A DNA stretch of 64,000 bases from Streptomyces catenulae. GTDB taxonomy: Bacteria; Actinomycetota; Actinomycetes; Streptomycetales; Streptomycetaceae. The notes under the pieces were generated by a model. That model made no database searches. It was not told the DNA's origin and saw only the letters and a program-made list of their open reading frames with translations. Position numbers and translations under genes: made by a program. The DNA is taken from positions 199,844-263,843 of the forward strand of contig NZ_JODY01000007.1 in NCBI RefSeq assembly GCF_000718015.1. Reading direction: 5' to 3'. Positions 8,689 through 18,188 of this stretch are shown here, piece after piece; position 1 is the stretch's first letter, and each line of letters starts with the position of its first letter.

Positions 8689-10077
8689 GTGGCGAACGAC
8701 GCCAGCACCGTTTTCGACCTAGTGATCCTCGGTGGCGGCAGTGGCGGTTACGCCGCGGCCCTGCGCGGGGCGCAGCTGGGCCTGGACGTCGCCCTGATCG
8801 AGAAGGGCAAGGTCGGCGGTACCTGCCTGCACAACGGCTGCATCCCCACCAAGGCGCTGCTGCACGCCGGTGAGATCGCCGACCAGGCTCGTGAGAGCGA
8901 GCAGTTCGGTGTCAAGGCCACCTTCGAGGGCATCGACATCGACGCCGTCCACAAGTACAAGGACGACGTCATCTCCGGCCTCTACAAGGGCCTGCAGGGG
9001 CTGATCGCCTCCCGCAAGGTGACCTACATCGAGGGTGAGGGCAAGCTCTCCTCCCCGACCTCCGTCGACGTGGGCGGCCAGCGCGTGACCGGCCGCCATG
9101 TCCTGCTGGCGACCGGCTCCGTGCCGAAGTCGCTGCCGGGCCTGACCATCGACGGCGACCGCATCATCTCCTCGGACCACGCGCTGAAGCTGAACCGCGT
9201 GCCGAAGTCCGCGATCGTCCTGGGCGGCGGCGTCATCGGCGTCGAGTTCGCCTCGGCGTGGAAGTCCTTCGGCACCGACGTCACCATCGTCGAGGGCCTC
9301 AAGCACCTCGTCCCGGTCGAGGACGAGAACAGCTCCAAGCTGCTGGAGCGCGCCTTCCGCAAGCGCGGCATCAAGTTCAACCTCGGCACCTTCTTCGACA
9401 AGGCCGAGTACACCGCCGACGGCGTCAAGGTGACCCTGGCCGACGGCAAGAGCTTCGAGGCCGAGGTCCTCCTGGTCGCGATCGGCCGCGGGCCGGTCTC
9501 GGCGGGCCTGGGCTACGAGGAGCAGGGCGTCGCCATGGACCGTGGCTACGTCCTGGTCGACGAGTACATGCAGACCAACGTTCCGACGATCTCGGCCGTC
9601 GGCGACCTCGTCCCCACCCTCCAGCTCGCGCACGTCGGCTTCGCCGAGGGCATGCTGGTGGCGGAGCGGCTGGCGGGTCTGAAGACCGTGCCGATCGACT
9701 ACGACGGCGTGCCGCGCGTGACGTACTGCCACCCCGAGGTCGCCTCGGTGGGCATCTCCGAGGCGAAGGCCAAGGAGCTGTACGGCGCCGACAAGGTCGT
9801 CACGCTGAAGTACAACCTCGCGGGCAACGGCAAGAGCAAGATCCTGAAGACCACGGGCGAGATCAAGCTCGTCCAGGTCAAGGACGGTGCCGTGGTCGGC
9901 GTCCACATGGTCGGTGACCGTATGGGCGAGCAGGTCGGTGAGGCCCAGCTGGTCTACAACTGGGAAGCCCTGCCGGCCGAGGTTGCGCAGCTCGTTCACG
10001 CGCACCCCACGCAGAACGAAGCTCTCGGGGAGGCCCACCTGGCGCTGGCCGGCAAGCCCCTCCACTCCCACGACTGA
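8689..10077 (+). CDS. lpdA: dihydrolipoamide dehydrogenase (E3)
   Basis: 462 residues. E3 reoxidises the dihydrolipoyl group of E2 with NAD+ in pyruvate and 2-oxoglutarate dehydrogenase complexes. The FAD-binding GGGSGGYAAA is near residue 14, the redox-active pair is C46/C51 in GGTCLHNGCIPT, the NAD-binding GGGVIGVEFAS is central, and the C-terminal HAHPTQNEALGEA provides the His/Glu catalytic pair of the dimer. GTG 8689 follows GGAGGACGTGAC and gives VANDASTVFDLVILGGG; longer readings add sequence unlike the family. The E2 gene follows 87 bases downstream, so the two are probably co-transcribed. Confidence 0.96.
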   Translation: MANDASTVFDLVILGGGSGGYAAALRGAQLGLDVALIEKGKVGGTCLHNGCIPTKALLHAGEIADQARESEQFGVKATFEGIDIDAVHKYKDDVISGLYKGLQGLIASRKVTYIEGEGKLSSPTSVDVGGQRVTGRHVLLATGSVPKSLPGLTIDGDRIISSDHALKLNRVPKSAIVLGGGVIGVEFASAWKSFGTDVTIVEGLKHLVPVEDENSSKLLERAFRKRGIKFNLGTFFDKAEYTADGVKVTLADGKSFEAEVLLVAIGRGPVSAGLGYEEQGVAMDRGYVLVDEYMQTNVPTISAVGDLVPTLQLAHVGFAEGMLVAERLAGLKTVPIDYDGVPRVTYCHPEVASVGISEAKAKELYGADKVVTLKYNLAGNGKSKILKTTGEIKLVQVKDGAVVGVHMVGDRMGEQVGEAQLVYNWEALPAEVAQLVHAHPTQNEALGEAHLALAGKPLHSHD

Positions 10078-10164
10078 CCCTCAGTCCCGGGCGCGACCAC
10101 ATCCGCACCTCCCCGCGCGACACCGTGCGCGCAGGGAAACCATCCGTTAGGAGCAACAGAAACC

Positions 10165-11904
10165 ATGGCGGTTTCCGTATCCCTTCCGGCGCTCGGCGAG
10201 AGCGTCACCGAGGGCACCGTCACCCGCTGGCTCAAGGCCGAGGGTGAGCGCGTCGAGGCCGACGAGCCCCTGCTGGAGGTGTCGACCGACAAGGTCGACA
10301 CCGAGATCCCCGCCCCCGCGTCGGGCATCCTGGCGTCCATCAAGGTCGCCGAGGACGAGACCGTCGAGGTCGGCTCCGAGCTGGCCGTCATCGACGACGG
10401 CTCCGGTGCCCCCGCCGCGGCTCCGGCCCCGGCCGCCGCCGAGGCGCCCGCCGCACAGCCCGAGCCCGCGGCCGCCCCGGTGGCCGAGGCCCCGGCGCCC
10501 GCCGCCGCCCCGGCGGCCGGTGGCGCCTCCGGTACCGACGTCACGCTGCCCGCGCTGGGCGAGTCGGTCACCGAGGGCACCGTCACCCGTTGGCTGAAGG
10601 AGGTCGGCGAGGAGGTCTCGGAGGACGAGCCCCTGCTGGAGGTCTCCACCGACAAGGTCGACACCGAGATCCCGGCGCCGGTCTCCGGCACCCTGCTGGA
10701 GATCCTGGTGGCCGAGGACGAGACCGCCGAGGTCGGCGCCAAGCTCGCCGTCATCGGCTCGGCCGCCGCGGCGCCCGCCGCCGCCCCGGCCGCTCCGGCC
10801 CCGGCCCCGGCTCCGGCCGCTCCGGCCCCGGCCGCCCCCGCGGCTCCGGCGCCCGCGCCCGCCGCCCCGGCTCCGGCTCCGGCCGCCGCTCCGGCTCCGG
10901 CCGCGCCCGCCGCTCCGGCTCCGGCCCCCGCGGCGCCCGTCACCCCGGCTCCGGCCGCCGGTGAGGGCGACGGCGCGTACGTCACCCCGCTGGTGCGCAA
11001 GCTCGCCGCGGAGAACGGCGTCAACCTCGCCACGGTCAAGGGCACCGGCGTCGGTGGCCGCGTCCGCAAGCAGGACGTCATCGCCGCCGCGGAGGCCGCC
11101 AAGGCCGCCGCCCCGGCTCCGGCCGCCCCGGCCGCCGCTGCCGCGTCGAAGCCCGCCGCCCCCGTCATCGAGGCGTCGCCGCTGCGCGGTCAGACCGTCA
11201 AGATGCCGCGGATGCGCAAGGTCATCGGCGACAACATGATGAAGGCCCTGCACAGCCAGGCGCAGCTCACCAGCGTGGTCGAGGTGGACGTCACCAAGAT
11301 CATGCGGATGCGCAACAAGGCCAAGGACGCCTTCGCGCAGCGTGAGGGCGTCAAGCTCTCCCCGATGCCGTTCTTCGTCAAGGCCGCTGTCCAGGCGCTG
11401 AAGGCCCACCCGGTCGTCAACGCCCGGATCAACGAGGACGAGGGCACGATCACCTACTTCGACACCGAGAACGTCGGTATCGCGGTGGACGCGGAGAAGG
11501 GCCTGATGACCCCGGTCATCAAGGACGCCGGTGACCTCAACATCACCGGTATCGCCAAGAAGACCGCCGACCTCGCCGGCAAGGTCCGCTCCAACAAGAT
11601 CACCCCGGACGACCTCGCCGGAGCCACGTTCACCATCTCGAACACCGGCTCCCGTGGCGCGCTCTTCGACACCGTGATCGTGCCGCCGAACCAGGTCGGC
11701 ATCCTCGGTATCGGCGCCACCGTCAAGCGCCCCGTGGTCATCAACCACCCCGACCTCGGCGAGACCATCGCCGTCCGGGACATGACCTACCTGGCGCTCT
11801 CCTACGACCACCGTCTGGTGGACGGCGCGGATGCCGCCCGTTACCTGACCACGGTCAAGCAGATCCTGGAAGCCGCCGAGTTCGAGACCGAGATCGGTCT
11901 CTGA
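10165..11904 (+). CDS. sucB: dihydrolipoamide acyltransferase (E2) with two lipoyl domains
   Basis: 579 residues. Domains in order are a lipoyl domain at 1-76 with lipoyl-Lys K43 in STDKVDTEI, an Ala/Pro linker, a second lipoyl domain at about 125-199 with K164 in the same motif, a long Ala-Pro linker, the E1/E3-binding domain (VTPLVRKLAAENGVNL to VGGRVRKQDV) and the catalytic acyltransferase domain ending SYDHRLVDGADAARYL, which carries the active-site His and Asp. It is often annotated as succinyltransferase. In many actinobacteria 2-oxoglutarate dehydrogenase carries its own acyltransferase-like domain, so with aceE and lpdA nearby this E2 may well serve pyruvate dehydrogenase (AceF/DlaT role). 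TAGGAGC precedes the ATG. Confidence 0.93.
   Translation: MAVSVSLPALGESVTEGTVTRWLKAEGERVEADEPLLEVSTDKVDTEIPAPASGILASIKVAEDETVEVGSELAVIDDGSGAPAAAPAPAAAEAPAAQPEPAAAPVAEAPAPAAAPAAGGASGTDVTLPALGESVTEGTVTRWLKEVGEEVSEDEPLLEVSTDKVDTEIPAPVSGTLLEILVAEDETAEVGAKLAVIGSAAAAPAAAPAAPAPAPAPAAPAPAAPAAPAPAPAAPAPAPAAAPAPAAPAAPAPAPAAPVTPAPAAGEGDGAYVTPLVRKLAAENGVNLATVKGTGVGGRVRKQDVIAAAEAAKAAAPAPAAPAAAAASKPAAPVIEASPLRGQTVKMPRMRKVIGDNMMKALHSQAQLTSVVEVDVTKIMRMRNKAKDAFAQREGVKLSPMPFFVKAAVQALKAHPVVNARINEDEGTITYFDTENVGIAVDAEKGLMTPVIKDAGDLNITGIAKKTADLAGKVRSNKITPDDLAGATFTISNTGSRGALFDTVIVPPNQVGILGIGATVKRPVVINHPDLGETIAVRDMTYLALSYDHRLVDGADAARYLTTVKQILEAAEFETEIGL
10760..10965 (+). repeat. Ala-Pro low-complexity linker repeat within the E2 gene
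   Basis: Degenerate tandem GCTCCGGCC-type codons encode an almost pure Ala/Pro stretch of about 65 residues between the second lipoyl domain and the E1/E3-binding domain. Such linkers are normal in E2 proteins and let lipoyl domains swing between active sites. The repeated bases are a likely site of length variation. Confidence 0.8.
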
Positions 11905-11929
11905 GCGAGGCGCCGACCAGCGCGTGCAA

Positions 11930-11961
11930 CGGCCCCGTCCGGGTTCTCCCGGGCGGGGCCG
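11930..11961 (+). terminator. terminator after the E2 gene
   Basis: 14-bp stem (11930-11943 with 11948-11961, one G-U pair) closed by the tetraloop TTCT, 25 bases after the E2 stop. It separates the lpdA-E2 genes from the GntR regulator. Confidence 0.8.
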
Positions 11962-12116
11962 CTCGCGTTCCCGGCCGCGTTCTCCCAGGTGGGCGCCGCA
12001 CCGGAAGCGGGCGGCCGTGAGCAGCACCACGTGTGATCCAGGTCCCGCGGCCCCGCCCGACGATGACCACGCCCCGTATCGTCTCCGTCACCACCCCACC
12101 CGCGAGGAGCACCGTC

Positions 12117-12740
12117 ATGACCCCGCCCGTCGTCCATTCGCTGCGCGAGCAGATCCGCGAGCACATCCTTGAGGGGATCGTCCGCGGCAGGTGGCAGCCC
12201 GGCGAACGGATCGTGGAGCGGCGGATCGCGGCCGAGCTGGAGGTCAGCCAGACGCCGGTGCGGGAGGCGCTGCGGGAGCTGGAGTCGCTGCGGCTGATCG
12301 AGTCGGCGCCGAACAAGGGCGTCCGGGTGCGGGACCTGACCCCCGCCGACCTCAAGGAGAGCTACCCCGTACGGGCCGGTCTGGAGCAGGTCGCGGCGGA
12401 GTTGGCGGCCGGTCAGCTGGCGGAGGGCACCGAGGCGCTGGAGCGCGAGGTGGAGCGGCTGCGGGAGGCGGACCGGGCGGGCGACGGCGAGGCGCAGGTG
12501 CGGCACACGGTGGCGTTCCACCGGGAGATCGTGCGGGCGGCGGGGAACGGCGTGCTGCTGCACACCTGGGAGTCGCTGGGGGTGGAGGTGTGGACGACGC
12601 TGTCGATCCGCTGGTTCAGCCCCGAGCCGCGTTCGCACGCCCAGGACCACCAGGAGATCGTGGACGCGTTCCGGCGCCGTGATCCGCGGATCGGCCCGCT
12701 GCTCAAGGCCCATGTGCTGAGCTGCGCGCCGCGGGTCTGA
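12117..12740 (+). CDS. GntR-family (FCD/FadR-type) transcriptional regulator
   Basis: 207 residues. The N-terminal winged helix-turn-helix contains [29 protein letters not shown] and [15 protein letters not shown], typical of GntR proteins; the helical C-terminal domain (from about residue 80) has the FCD look, including a conserved [15 protein letters not shown]is region that often binds a metal or carboxylate ligand. ATG 12117 has GAGGAG 7 nt upstream; the in-frame ATGs at 12033 and 12063 have no such site. It lies between the E2 gene and aceE, so it is a good candidate for regulating pyruvate dehydrogenase genes, perhaps through the palindrome at 12866-12882. Confidence 0.88.
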   Translation: MTPPVVHSLREQIREHILEGIVRGRWQPGERIVERRIAAELEVSQTPVREALRELESLRLIESAPNKGVRVRDLTPADLKESYPVRAGLEQVAAELAAGQLAEGTEALEREVERLREADRAGDGEAQVRHTVAFHREIVRAAGNGVLLHTWESLGVEVWTTLSIRWFSPEPRSHAQDHQEIVDAFRRRDPRIGPLLKAHVLSCAPRV

Positions 12741-12865
12741 GCGGCGGGGTCCGGCGGGGCGGGGGCGGCCGTACGGCGGCGCTTCCGCCCCGTTTTTCGT
12801 CTGGCACGCGGTGCCCGGGTATGCGGCACCCCGTGCCGACCTGCGACGATTCTCCCGGGCAGCGT

Positions 12866-12882
12866 TGATCGATCATCGATCA
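12866..12882. promoter_or_regulatory. perfect palindrome upstream of aceE, candidate GntR operator
   Basis: TGATCGATCATCGATCA is an inverted repeat with 8-bp perfect arms around one central base, 99 bases before the aceE start and 125 bases after the GntR gene. It is the strongest dyad in this gap. It does not match the classical FadR-type TnGTnnnACnA core, so binding by the neighbouring GntR protein is an inference from position only. Confidence 0.5.
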
Positions 12883-12981
12883 GGGGCGTATGGTCGCCCG
12901 CGGGGCGCGACACCCCTGCCTGCCGAATGCCTGCCGAAAGCATTCCCCTCTGTTCCCCCACTGTCCGGAAAGGGGCCACCC

Positions 12982-15645
12982 ATGCCCGATCCCGTGCGCC
13001 TGCCGTACAGCCAGCTCGACCAGCTCCCGGACCGGGATCCGGAGGAGACGGCCGAGTGGCGCGAGTCGCTCGACGCCGTCACCGCGGCGGCGGGCCCCCA
13101 CCGCGCGGCGTACCTGATGCGCCGCGCGGTGGAACACACCGCCGATCCGGCGCTCGCGCCCCTGGAGACGGACTACGTCAACACCATCCCGACCTCCGCC
13201 GAGCCGGAATTCCCCGGCGACGAGGCGATGGAGGCCCGGATCACGGCGTGGAACCGCTGGAACGCGGCCGCCATGGTCACGCGCGGTTCCCAGCTCGGCC
13301 TCGGCGGCCACATCGCCACCTTCGCGTCGGCGGCGTGGCTCTACGAGACCGGCTTCCAGCACTTCTTCCGCGGCAAGGAGGGCACGGGCAGCGGCGACCA
13401 GCTCTACATCCAGGGCCACGCCTCCCCCGGCATCTACGCCCGCGCCTTCCTCGACGGACGGCTGAGCGAGGAGCAGCTCGACCGCTTCCGCCAGGAGGCC
13501 GGTGGCGACGGTCTGCCGTCCTACCCGCACCCGCGGCGCCTGCCCTGGCTGTGGGAGTTCCCCACCGTCTCGATGGGCCTGGGCCCGCTCTCCGCCATCT
13601 ACCAGGCGCGCTTCAACCGCTACCTGGAGCACCGCGGCATCAAGGACACCGCGGACAGCCATGTCTGGGCGTTCCTCGGCGACGGTGAGATGGACGAGCC
13701 CGAGTCGACCGCCGCCCTGGCGCTGGCCGGTCGTGAGGGCCTGGACAACCTCACCTTCGTCATCAACTGCAACCTGCAGCGGCTGGACGGCCCGGTCCGC
13801 CCGAACTTCAAGATCGTTCAGGAGCTGGAGGCGCAGTTCCGCGCCGCCGGCTGGAACGTCGTCAAGTCGCTGTGGGGCCGGGCGTGGGACGAGGTCTTCG
13901 CGCTCGACACCGACGGCGCGCTGGTGCGCCGCCTGCGCGAGACGCCGGACGCACAGTTCCAGACGTACGCCACGCGGGACGCCGCCTACATCCGTGAGCA
14001 CTTCTTCGGTGCCACGCCGGGGCTGCGCGCGCTGGGCGACTCGCTCGACGACGCCAAGCTGCTGGAGCTGTTCCAGACCTCCCGCGCGGGCCACGAGCCG
14101 CGCAAGGTGTACGCGGCGTACCAGGCGGCCCTGGCGCACAAGGGCGCGCCGACCGTCATCCTGGCGCAGACCGTCAAGGGCTACACGCTCGGCGCCGGTT
14201 TCGAGTCGCGCAACGCCAACCACCAGATGAAGAAGCTCACCGGGCAGGAGTTCCGCGTCATGCGCGACCTGCTGGAGCTGCCGATCCCGGACAGCGCCCT
14301 GGAGGGCGACACCGTTCCGTACTGGCGGCCCGCCGAGGACTCCCCGGAGATGGTCTACCTCCGTGAGCGCCGCGCGGCCCTGGACGGCCCGGCGCCCGCC
14401 CGCAAGGTGACGCCGAAGCCGCTGCCGATGCCGTCGGAGAAGGCGTTCGACGCGCTGAAGAAGGGTTCGGGCAGCCAGGAGATCGCCACCACCATGGCGT
14501 TCGTCCGGCTGGTCAAGGACCTGATGCGGGACAAGGAGACCGGCAAGCGCTGGGTTCCGATCGTCCCCGACGAGGCCCGCACCTTCGGCATGGAGTCGCT
14601 GTTCCCGTCGGCCGGTCTGTACTCGCCGGTGGGCCAGACCTACGACCCGGTCGACCGCGACCAGCTCCTGTACTACAAGGAGGCGAAGAACGGCCAGATC
14701 CTCAACGAGGGCATCACCGAGGCCGGTTCGCTCGCGGACTTCACCGCCGCCGCCACGTCGTACGCGACGCACGGCGAGCCGATGATCCCGTTCTACATCT
14801 TCTACTCGATGTTCGGCTGGCAGCGGACCGCCGACCAGTTCTGGGCGCTCGCCGACCAGCTGGGCCGCGGCTTCGTCATCGGCGCGACCGCGGGCCGCAC
14901 CACCATGACCGGTGAGGGCCTCCAGCACGCCGACGGCCACTCGCACCTGATCGCCTCCACCAACCCGGCGGCGCTCTCGTACGACCCGGCGTTCGCGTAC
15001 GAGGTCGCGGTGATCGTCAAGGAGGGGCTGCGCCGGATGTACGGCCCCGACGCCGAGGACGTCTTCTACTACCTGACGGTCTACAACGAGACCAAGGTGC
15101 AGCCGGCCATGCCCGCCGGGCTGGACGAGGCGGCGATCCTGCGGGGTCTGTACCGCTTCCAGGAGGCGGCGGCCCCGGCCACGGACGCGCCGCGGCTCCA
15201 GCTGCTGGCGTCCGGTACCGCCATCCACTGGGCGCTGGACGCGCAGCGGCTGCTCGCCGAGGACTGGGGCGTGGCCGCGGACGTGTGGTCGGCGCCGTCC
15301 TGGACGGAGCTGCGCCGCGAGGCGCTGGAGTGCGACGCCGCCCGGCTCGACGGCGCGGACCGCGTCCCGTACGTGACCCGTGCGCTTCAGGGCGCGCCCG
15401 GTCCCGTGGTGGCGGTCAGCGACTGGATGCGGGCGGTGCCCGACCAGATCGCGCCCTGGGTCGAGCAGGACTGGACCTCCATCGGTACCGACGGGTTCGG
15501 CCTCTCCGACACCCGTGACGCGGCCCGCCGCCACTTCGGGGTGGACCCGCAGTCGGTGACCGTCCAGGCGCTGGCCGCGCTGGCCCGCCGGGGCGACGTC
15601 GCGCCGGAGACGGTCAAGGAGGCCAAGGCGCGCTACGGCCTGTGA
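12982..15645 (+). CDS. aceE: pyruvate dehydrogenase E1 component, homodimeric
   Basis: 887 residues, the length of the AceE type in which alpha and beta parts are one chain. It decarboxylates pyruvate with thiamine diphosphate and acetylates the lipoyl group of E2. The ThDP/Mg motif is [10 protein letters not shown] at about residues 232-241, followed by [14 protein letters not shown]; the substrate region near the N-terminus has [16 protein letters not shown] and [19 protein letters not shown]; the C-terminal transketolase part has [21 protein letters not shown] precedes ATG 12982. It stands apart from E2 and E3 with a GntR gene between them. Confidence 0.97.
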   Translation: MPDPVRLPYSQLDQLPDRDPEETAEWRESLDAVTAAAGPHRAAYLMRRAVEHTADPALAPLETDYVNTIPTSAEPEFPGDEAMEARITAWNRWNAAAMVTRGSQLGLGGHIATFASAAWLYETGFQHFFRGKEGTGSGDQLYIQGHASPGIYARAFLDGRLSEEQLDRFRQEAGGDGLPSYPHPRRLPWLWEFPTVSMGLGPLSAIYQARFNRYLEHRGIKDTADSHVWAFLGDGEMDEPESTAALALAGREGLDNLTFVINCNLQRLDGPVRPNFKIVQELEAQFRAAGWNVVKSLWGRAWDEVFALDTDGALVRRLRETPDAQFQTYATRDAAYIREHFFGATPGLRALGDSLDDAKLLELFQTSRAGHEPRKVYAAYQAALAHKGAPTVILAQTVKGYTLGAGFESRNANHQMKKLTGQEFRVMRDLLELPIPDSALEGDTVPYWRPAEDSPEMVYLRERRAALDGPAPARKVTPKPLPMPSEKAFDALKKGSGSQEIATTMAFVRLVKDLMRDKETGKRWVPIVPDEARTFGMESLFPSAGLYSPVGQTYDPVDRDQLLYYKEAKNGQILNEGITEAGSLADFTAAATSYATHGEPMIPFYIFYSMFGWQRTADQFWALADQLGRGFVIGATAGRTTMTGEGLQHADGHSHLIASTNPAALSYDPAFAYEVAVIVKEGLRRMYGPDAEDVFYYLTVYNETKVQPAMPAGLDEAAILRGLYRFQEAAAPATDAPRLQLLASGTAIHWALDAQRLLAEDWGVAADVWSAPSWTELRREALECDAARLDGADRVPYVTRALQGAPGPVVAVSDWMRAVPDQIAPWVEQDWTSIGTDGFGLSDTRDAARRHFGVDPQSVTVQALAALARRGDVAPETVKEAKARYGL

Positions 15646-15669
15646 TCGGGGGCCGTACCGGCCCGTGAT

Positions 15670-15698
15670 CGGGAGCGGGGCGTCCGGCTCCGCTCCCG
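15670..15698 (+). terminator. terminator after aceE
   Basis: 9-bp stem CGGGAGCGG/CCGCTCCCG with an 11-nt loop, 24 bases after the aceE stop. Further GC-rich dyads follow. Moderate support. Confidence 0.55.
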
Positions 15699-15887
15699 GG
15701 CGGTCCGTGGTGCGCCATCCGGCGCCGCGGACCGCTCCCCCTCGCTCCCGTGCGGAGATCACCCACCGCGCCCGGGGTCTTCGCACGGGAAACCCTTCCG
15801 GCCCGGTCGGCCGCGTCTTCGGGCGCGGCGGGCCGGGCCGTTCGTGGTCGCGGGGGCGTTGTCGGTGGTGCCCGGCAGGATGGGGTC

Positions 15888-16973
15888 ATGCGTGCTGCCC
15901 GGCTGATCAAGATGGTGCTGCTGCTCCAGTCCCGGCCGTCGATGACCGCCGGTGAGCTGGCCCGGGAGCTGGAGGTCAGCGAGCGCACGGTCGGCCGGGA
16001 CGTCCTCTCGCTCTCCGAGGCGGGCGTGCCGGTCTACGCCGACCGTGGCCGGGCGGGCGGCTACCGCCTCCTCGGCGGGTACCGCACCCGGCTGACGGGG
16101 CTGGGCCGCAGTGAGGCGGAGACGCTGTTCCTGTCCGGGGTGCCGTCCGCGCTGCGGGAGCTGGGGCTGGCGGATGCGGCGTCCGCGGCGCGGCTGAAGG
16201 TCTCGGCGGCGCTCCTGCCGGAGCTGCGGGAGGCCGCCGCCGGCGCCGCCCAGCGCTTCCACCTCGACGCCCCGGCCTGGTACCGCAGTCCGCAGACCCC
16301 CGCCGAGCTGCCGTCCCTCGCCGAGGCGGTCTGGGACGACCGCCCGGTACGCGCCCGCTACCGCCGCAAGGACCGCGACGTCGAGCGGGAGTTGGAGCCG
16401 TACGGGCTGATCCTGAAGGCGGGCGTCTGGTACGTCGCGGCGTGCGCCCGGCGGGAGGGGCAGGGGGCGACGGGGGAAGCGGAGGCGGGCGGCGGTGCGC
16501 CCGGGCCGCCGGGTTCCCGGGGTGCCTTTGGCACCGCACCGGGGCCGGGGGACGCCGCGCCGGTCCCCCCGTTCCGTATCTACCGCGTCGACCGTTTCGC
16601 CTCCGTGACGGTGGCGGAGGACGGGCACTTCGTGCGGGATCCCGGGTTCGATCTGCCCGCGTTCTGGGCGGAGCGGGCCGCGCAGTTCGCCAGATCGCTG
16701 CTGCGCGAGGAGGTGGTGCTCCGGCTCACGGAGCCCGGGATACGCCGGTTGCCGCACGTCACCGAGGCCACCGCGGCACAGGAGGCGGTGGCGGGCGCCC
16801 GGGGCCCGGACCCCGGCGGCCGCTGGACGCTCACCCTCGCGGTGGAGAACGCCGAGGTCGCCTACGCGCAGTTGCTCGGGTTGGGCCCGGAGTGCGAGGT
16901 GCTGGCGCCCGGCCCGCTCCGCGACCGCTTCGCGGCGGCGGCCCGCCGGACGGCCGAGCTGTACGGCGGGTGA
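15888..16973 (+). CDS. WYL-domain transcriptional regulator (YafY type)
   Basis: 361 residues. The N-terminal helix-turn-helix (MTAGELARELEVSERTVGRDV) with a small wing (GGYRLLGGYRTRL) is followed by the WYL domain, in which ELEPYGLILKAGVWYVAAC is the family signature, and a C-terminal WCX-like segment (PECEVLAPGPLRDRFAAAAR). WYL domains sense ligands, possibly nucleic acids or nucleotides; the target here is unknown. A Gly/Pro/Ala-rich insertion of about 35 residues interrupts the WYL domain near residue 190, which is unusual. ATG 15888 follows AGGATGGGGTC, and the upstream open frame has no better site. No clear operon partner. Confidence 0.88.
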   Translation: MRAARLIKMVLLLQSRPSMTAGELARELEVSERTVGRDVLSLSEAGVPVYADRGRAGGYRLLGGYRTRLTGLGRSEAETLFLSGVPSALRELGLADAASAARLKVSAALLPELREAAAGAAQRFHLDAPAWYRSPQTPAELPSLAEAVWDDRPVRARYRRKDRDVERELEPYGLILKAGVWYVAACARREGQGATGEAEAGGGAPGPPGSRGAFGTAPGPGDAAPVPPFRIYRVDRFASVTVAEDGHFVRDPGFDLPAFWAERAAQFARSLLREEVVLRLTEPGIRRLPHVTEATAAQEAVAGARGPDPGGRWTLTLAVENAEVAYAQLLGLGPECEVLAPGPLRDRFAAAARRTAELYGG

Positions 16974-17087
16974 GCGGCGGGCGGCCACCCCTCCGGGCCA
17001 CGCCCCTCGGCCCCGGTCGTCCGGCCCCGCCCCTCGGCCGCGGTCGTCCGGCCGCCCGCCGCCCCGCCGCCCGGCCGCCCCGGCCGC

Positions 17088-18029
17088 CTACCGGTAGTCC
17101 TCCGCCGTCCCCGCCTTCCCGCCGAGGACGACGTCCTCGAAGTAGCCGAAGCCGTCGGGGCGGGAGCCGTCCGTGTCGGTGAAGCCGTAGACCTTGGCGA
17201 GGTGGCCGCTGGAGAGGGAGTGGCCGCTGAAGCGGGCGCGGTCGGGGTCGGCGGCGAGGGCGGCGACGGCGCGGCCGACCAGGGCCGGGGATTCGGCCAC
17301 CGCGAAGTGCGGTTCCTGGGCGACGGCGTCGCGCCAGTTCTCCTCGGTGACGCCGAAGTGGTCCAGCATCTCCTCGGAGCGCAGGAAGCCGGGGGTGAGC
17401 GAGACGACCGTCGCGCCGTACGGGGCCACCTCGGCGGCGAGGCCGAACGCCATGCGGTGCGGGGCGTTCTTGGCGAGGTCGAAGCAGAGGTTGCCGCGGT
17501 AGGCGCGGTTGAAGGCGGCGGTGCCGTCGGTCATGTCGACCAGCAGGCCACCGGGGGCGCGCAGCAGCAGCGGCAGGGCGTAGTGGCTGGTGATCAGGTG
17601 GGTCTCCACGCCGAGGCGGAGCATCCGCAGGCCGTCGGCGAGGTCCAGCTCCCACAGCGGGGTGTCGAAGCGGAGGAGGTGGTCGCCGCCCCACACGCTG
17701 TTGACCAGGACGTCCAACCGGCCCCGCTCCCGGTCGATGCGGGCGACGAGGGCGGCGACCCGCTCCGGTTCGAGGTGGTCGCAGGGGACCGCGATGCCGG
17801 TGCCGCCCGCGGCGGTGACCCGTTCCGCGGTGCCCTCGATCGTCTCGCCGGGGCGGCCCACCTCGCTGACGTGGTCCCGGGTGGTGCGGCCGGTGACGTA
17901 GACGACCGCCCCCGCCCGGCCCAGCTCCACGGCCATCGCCCGGCCCGCGCCCCGGGTCGCCCCGGCCACCAGCGCCACCCGGCCCGCCAGGCTTCCCGCG
18001 TCCGCCGTGCCGCTTCGTTCCGTCGTCAT
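17088..18029 (-). CDS. short-chain dehydrogenase/reductase family protein lacking the catalytic Tyr
   Basis: 313 residues. The Rossmann fold has the NAD(P)-binding glycine motif GATRGAGRAMA and the VNSVWGG strand. The C-terminal phrase LTPGFLRSEEMLDHFGVTEENW places it in a recognisable SDR subfamily in which, as I recall, the active site reads FYDLAK. Here the residues are LCFDLAK, so the YxxxK Tyr has become Phe while Lys remains. The enzyme may be inactive as an oxidoreductase or may use another residue. ATG 18029 is preferred over GTG 18038 because GAGGAG lies 8 nt before it. Its neighbour on the same strand ends about 160 bases upstream of its terminator-less 5' region. Confidence 0.82.
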   Translation of the reverse strand: MTTERSGTADAGSLAGRVALVAGATRGAGRAMAVELGRAGAVVYVTGRTTRDHVSEVGRPGETIEGTAERVTAAGGTGIAVPCDHLEPERVAALVARIDRERGRLDVLVNSVWGGDHLLRFDTPLWELDLADGLRMLRLGVETHLITSHYALPLLLRAPGGLLVDMTDGTAAFNRAYRGNLCFDLAKNAPHRMAFGLAAEVAPYGATVVSLTPGFLRSEEMLDHFGVTEENWRDAVAQEPHFAVAESPALVGRAVAALAADPDRARFSGHSLSSGHLAKVYGFTDTDGSRPDGFGYFEDVVLGGKAGTAEDYR

Positions 18030-18188
18030 CCGTGCCACTCCTCGCCGTGTGCGTGTCCGTACACGGCGACCGTGCCAGCGATACCGGACATCTTCTGTCA
18101 GGTATCGGATCGGATCTGCCGGAGTACCGGCGGGACGGGCCTGGGGGCGGGCGGCGGCCGGTGCGGGAGGGCCGCCGCCCGCCGCGGA

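Noticed and set aside
12880..15786. 968-aa minus-strand frame over aceE
   Set aside because: It is an antisense reading of a clear AceE gene, with no domain and no ribosome binding site.
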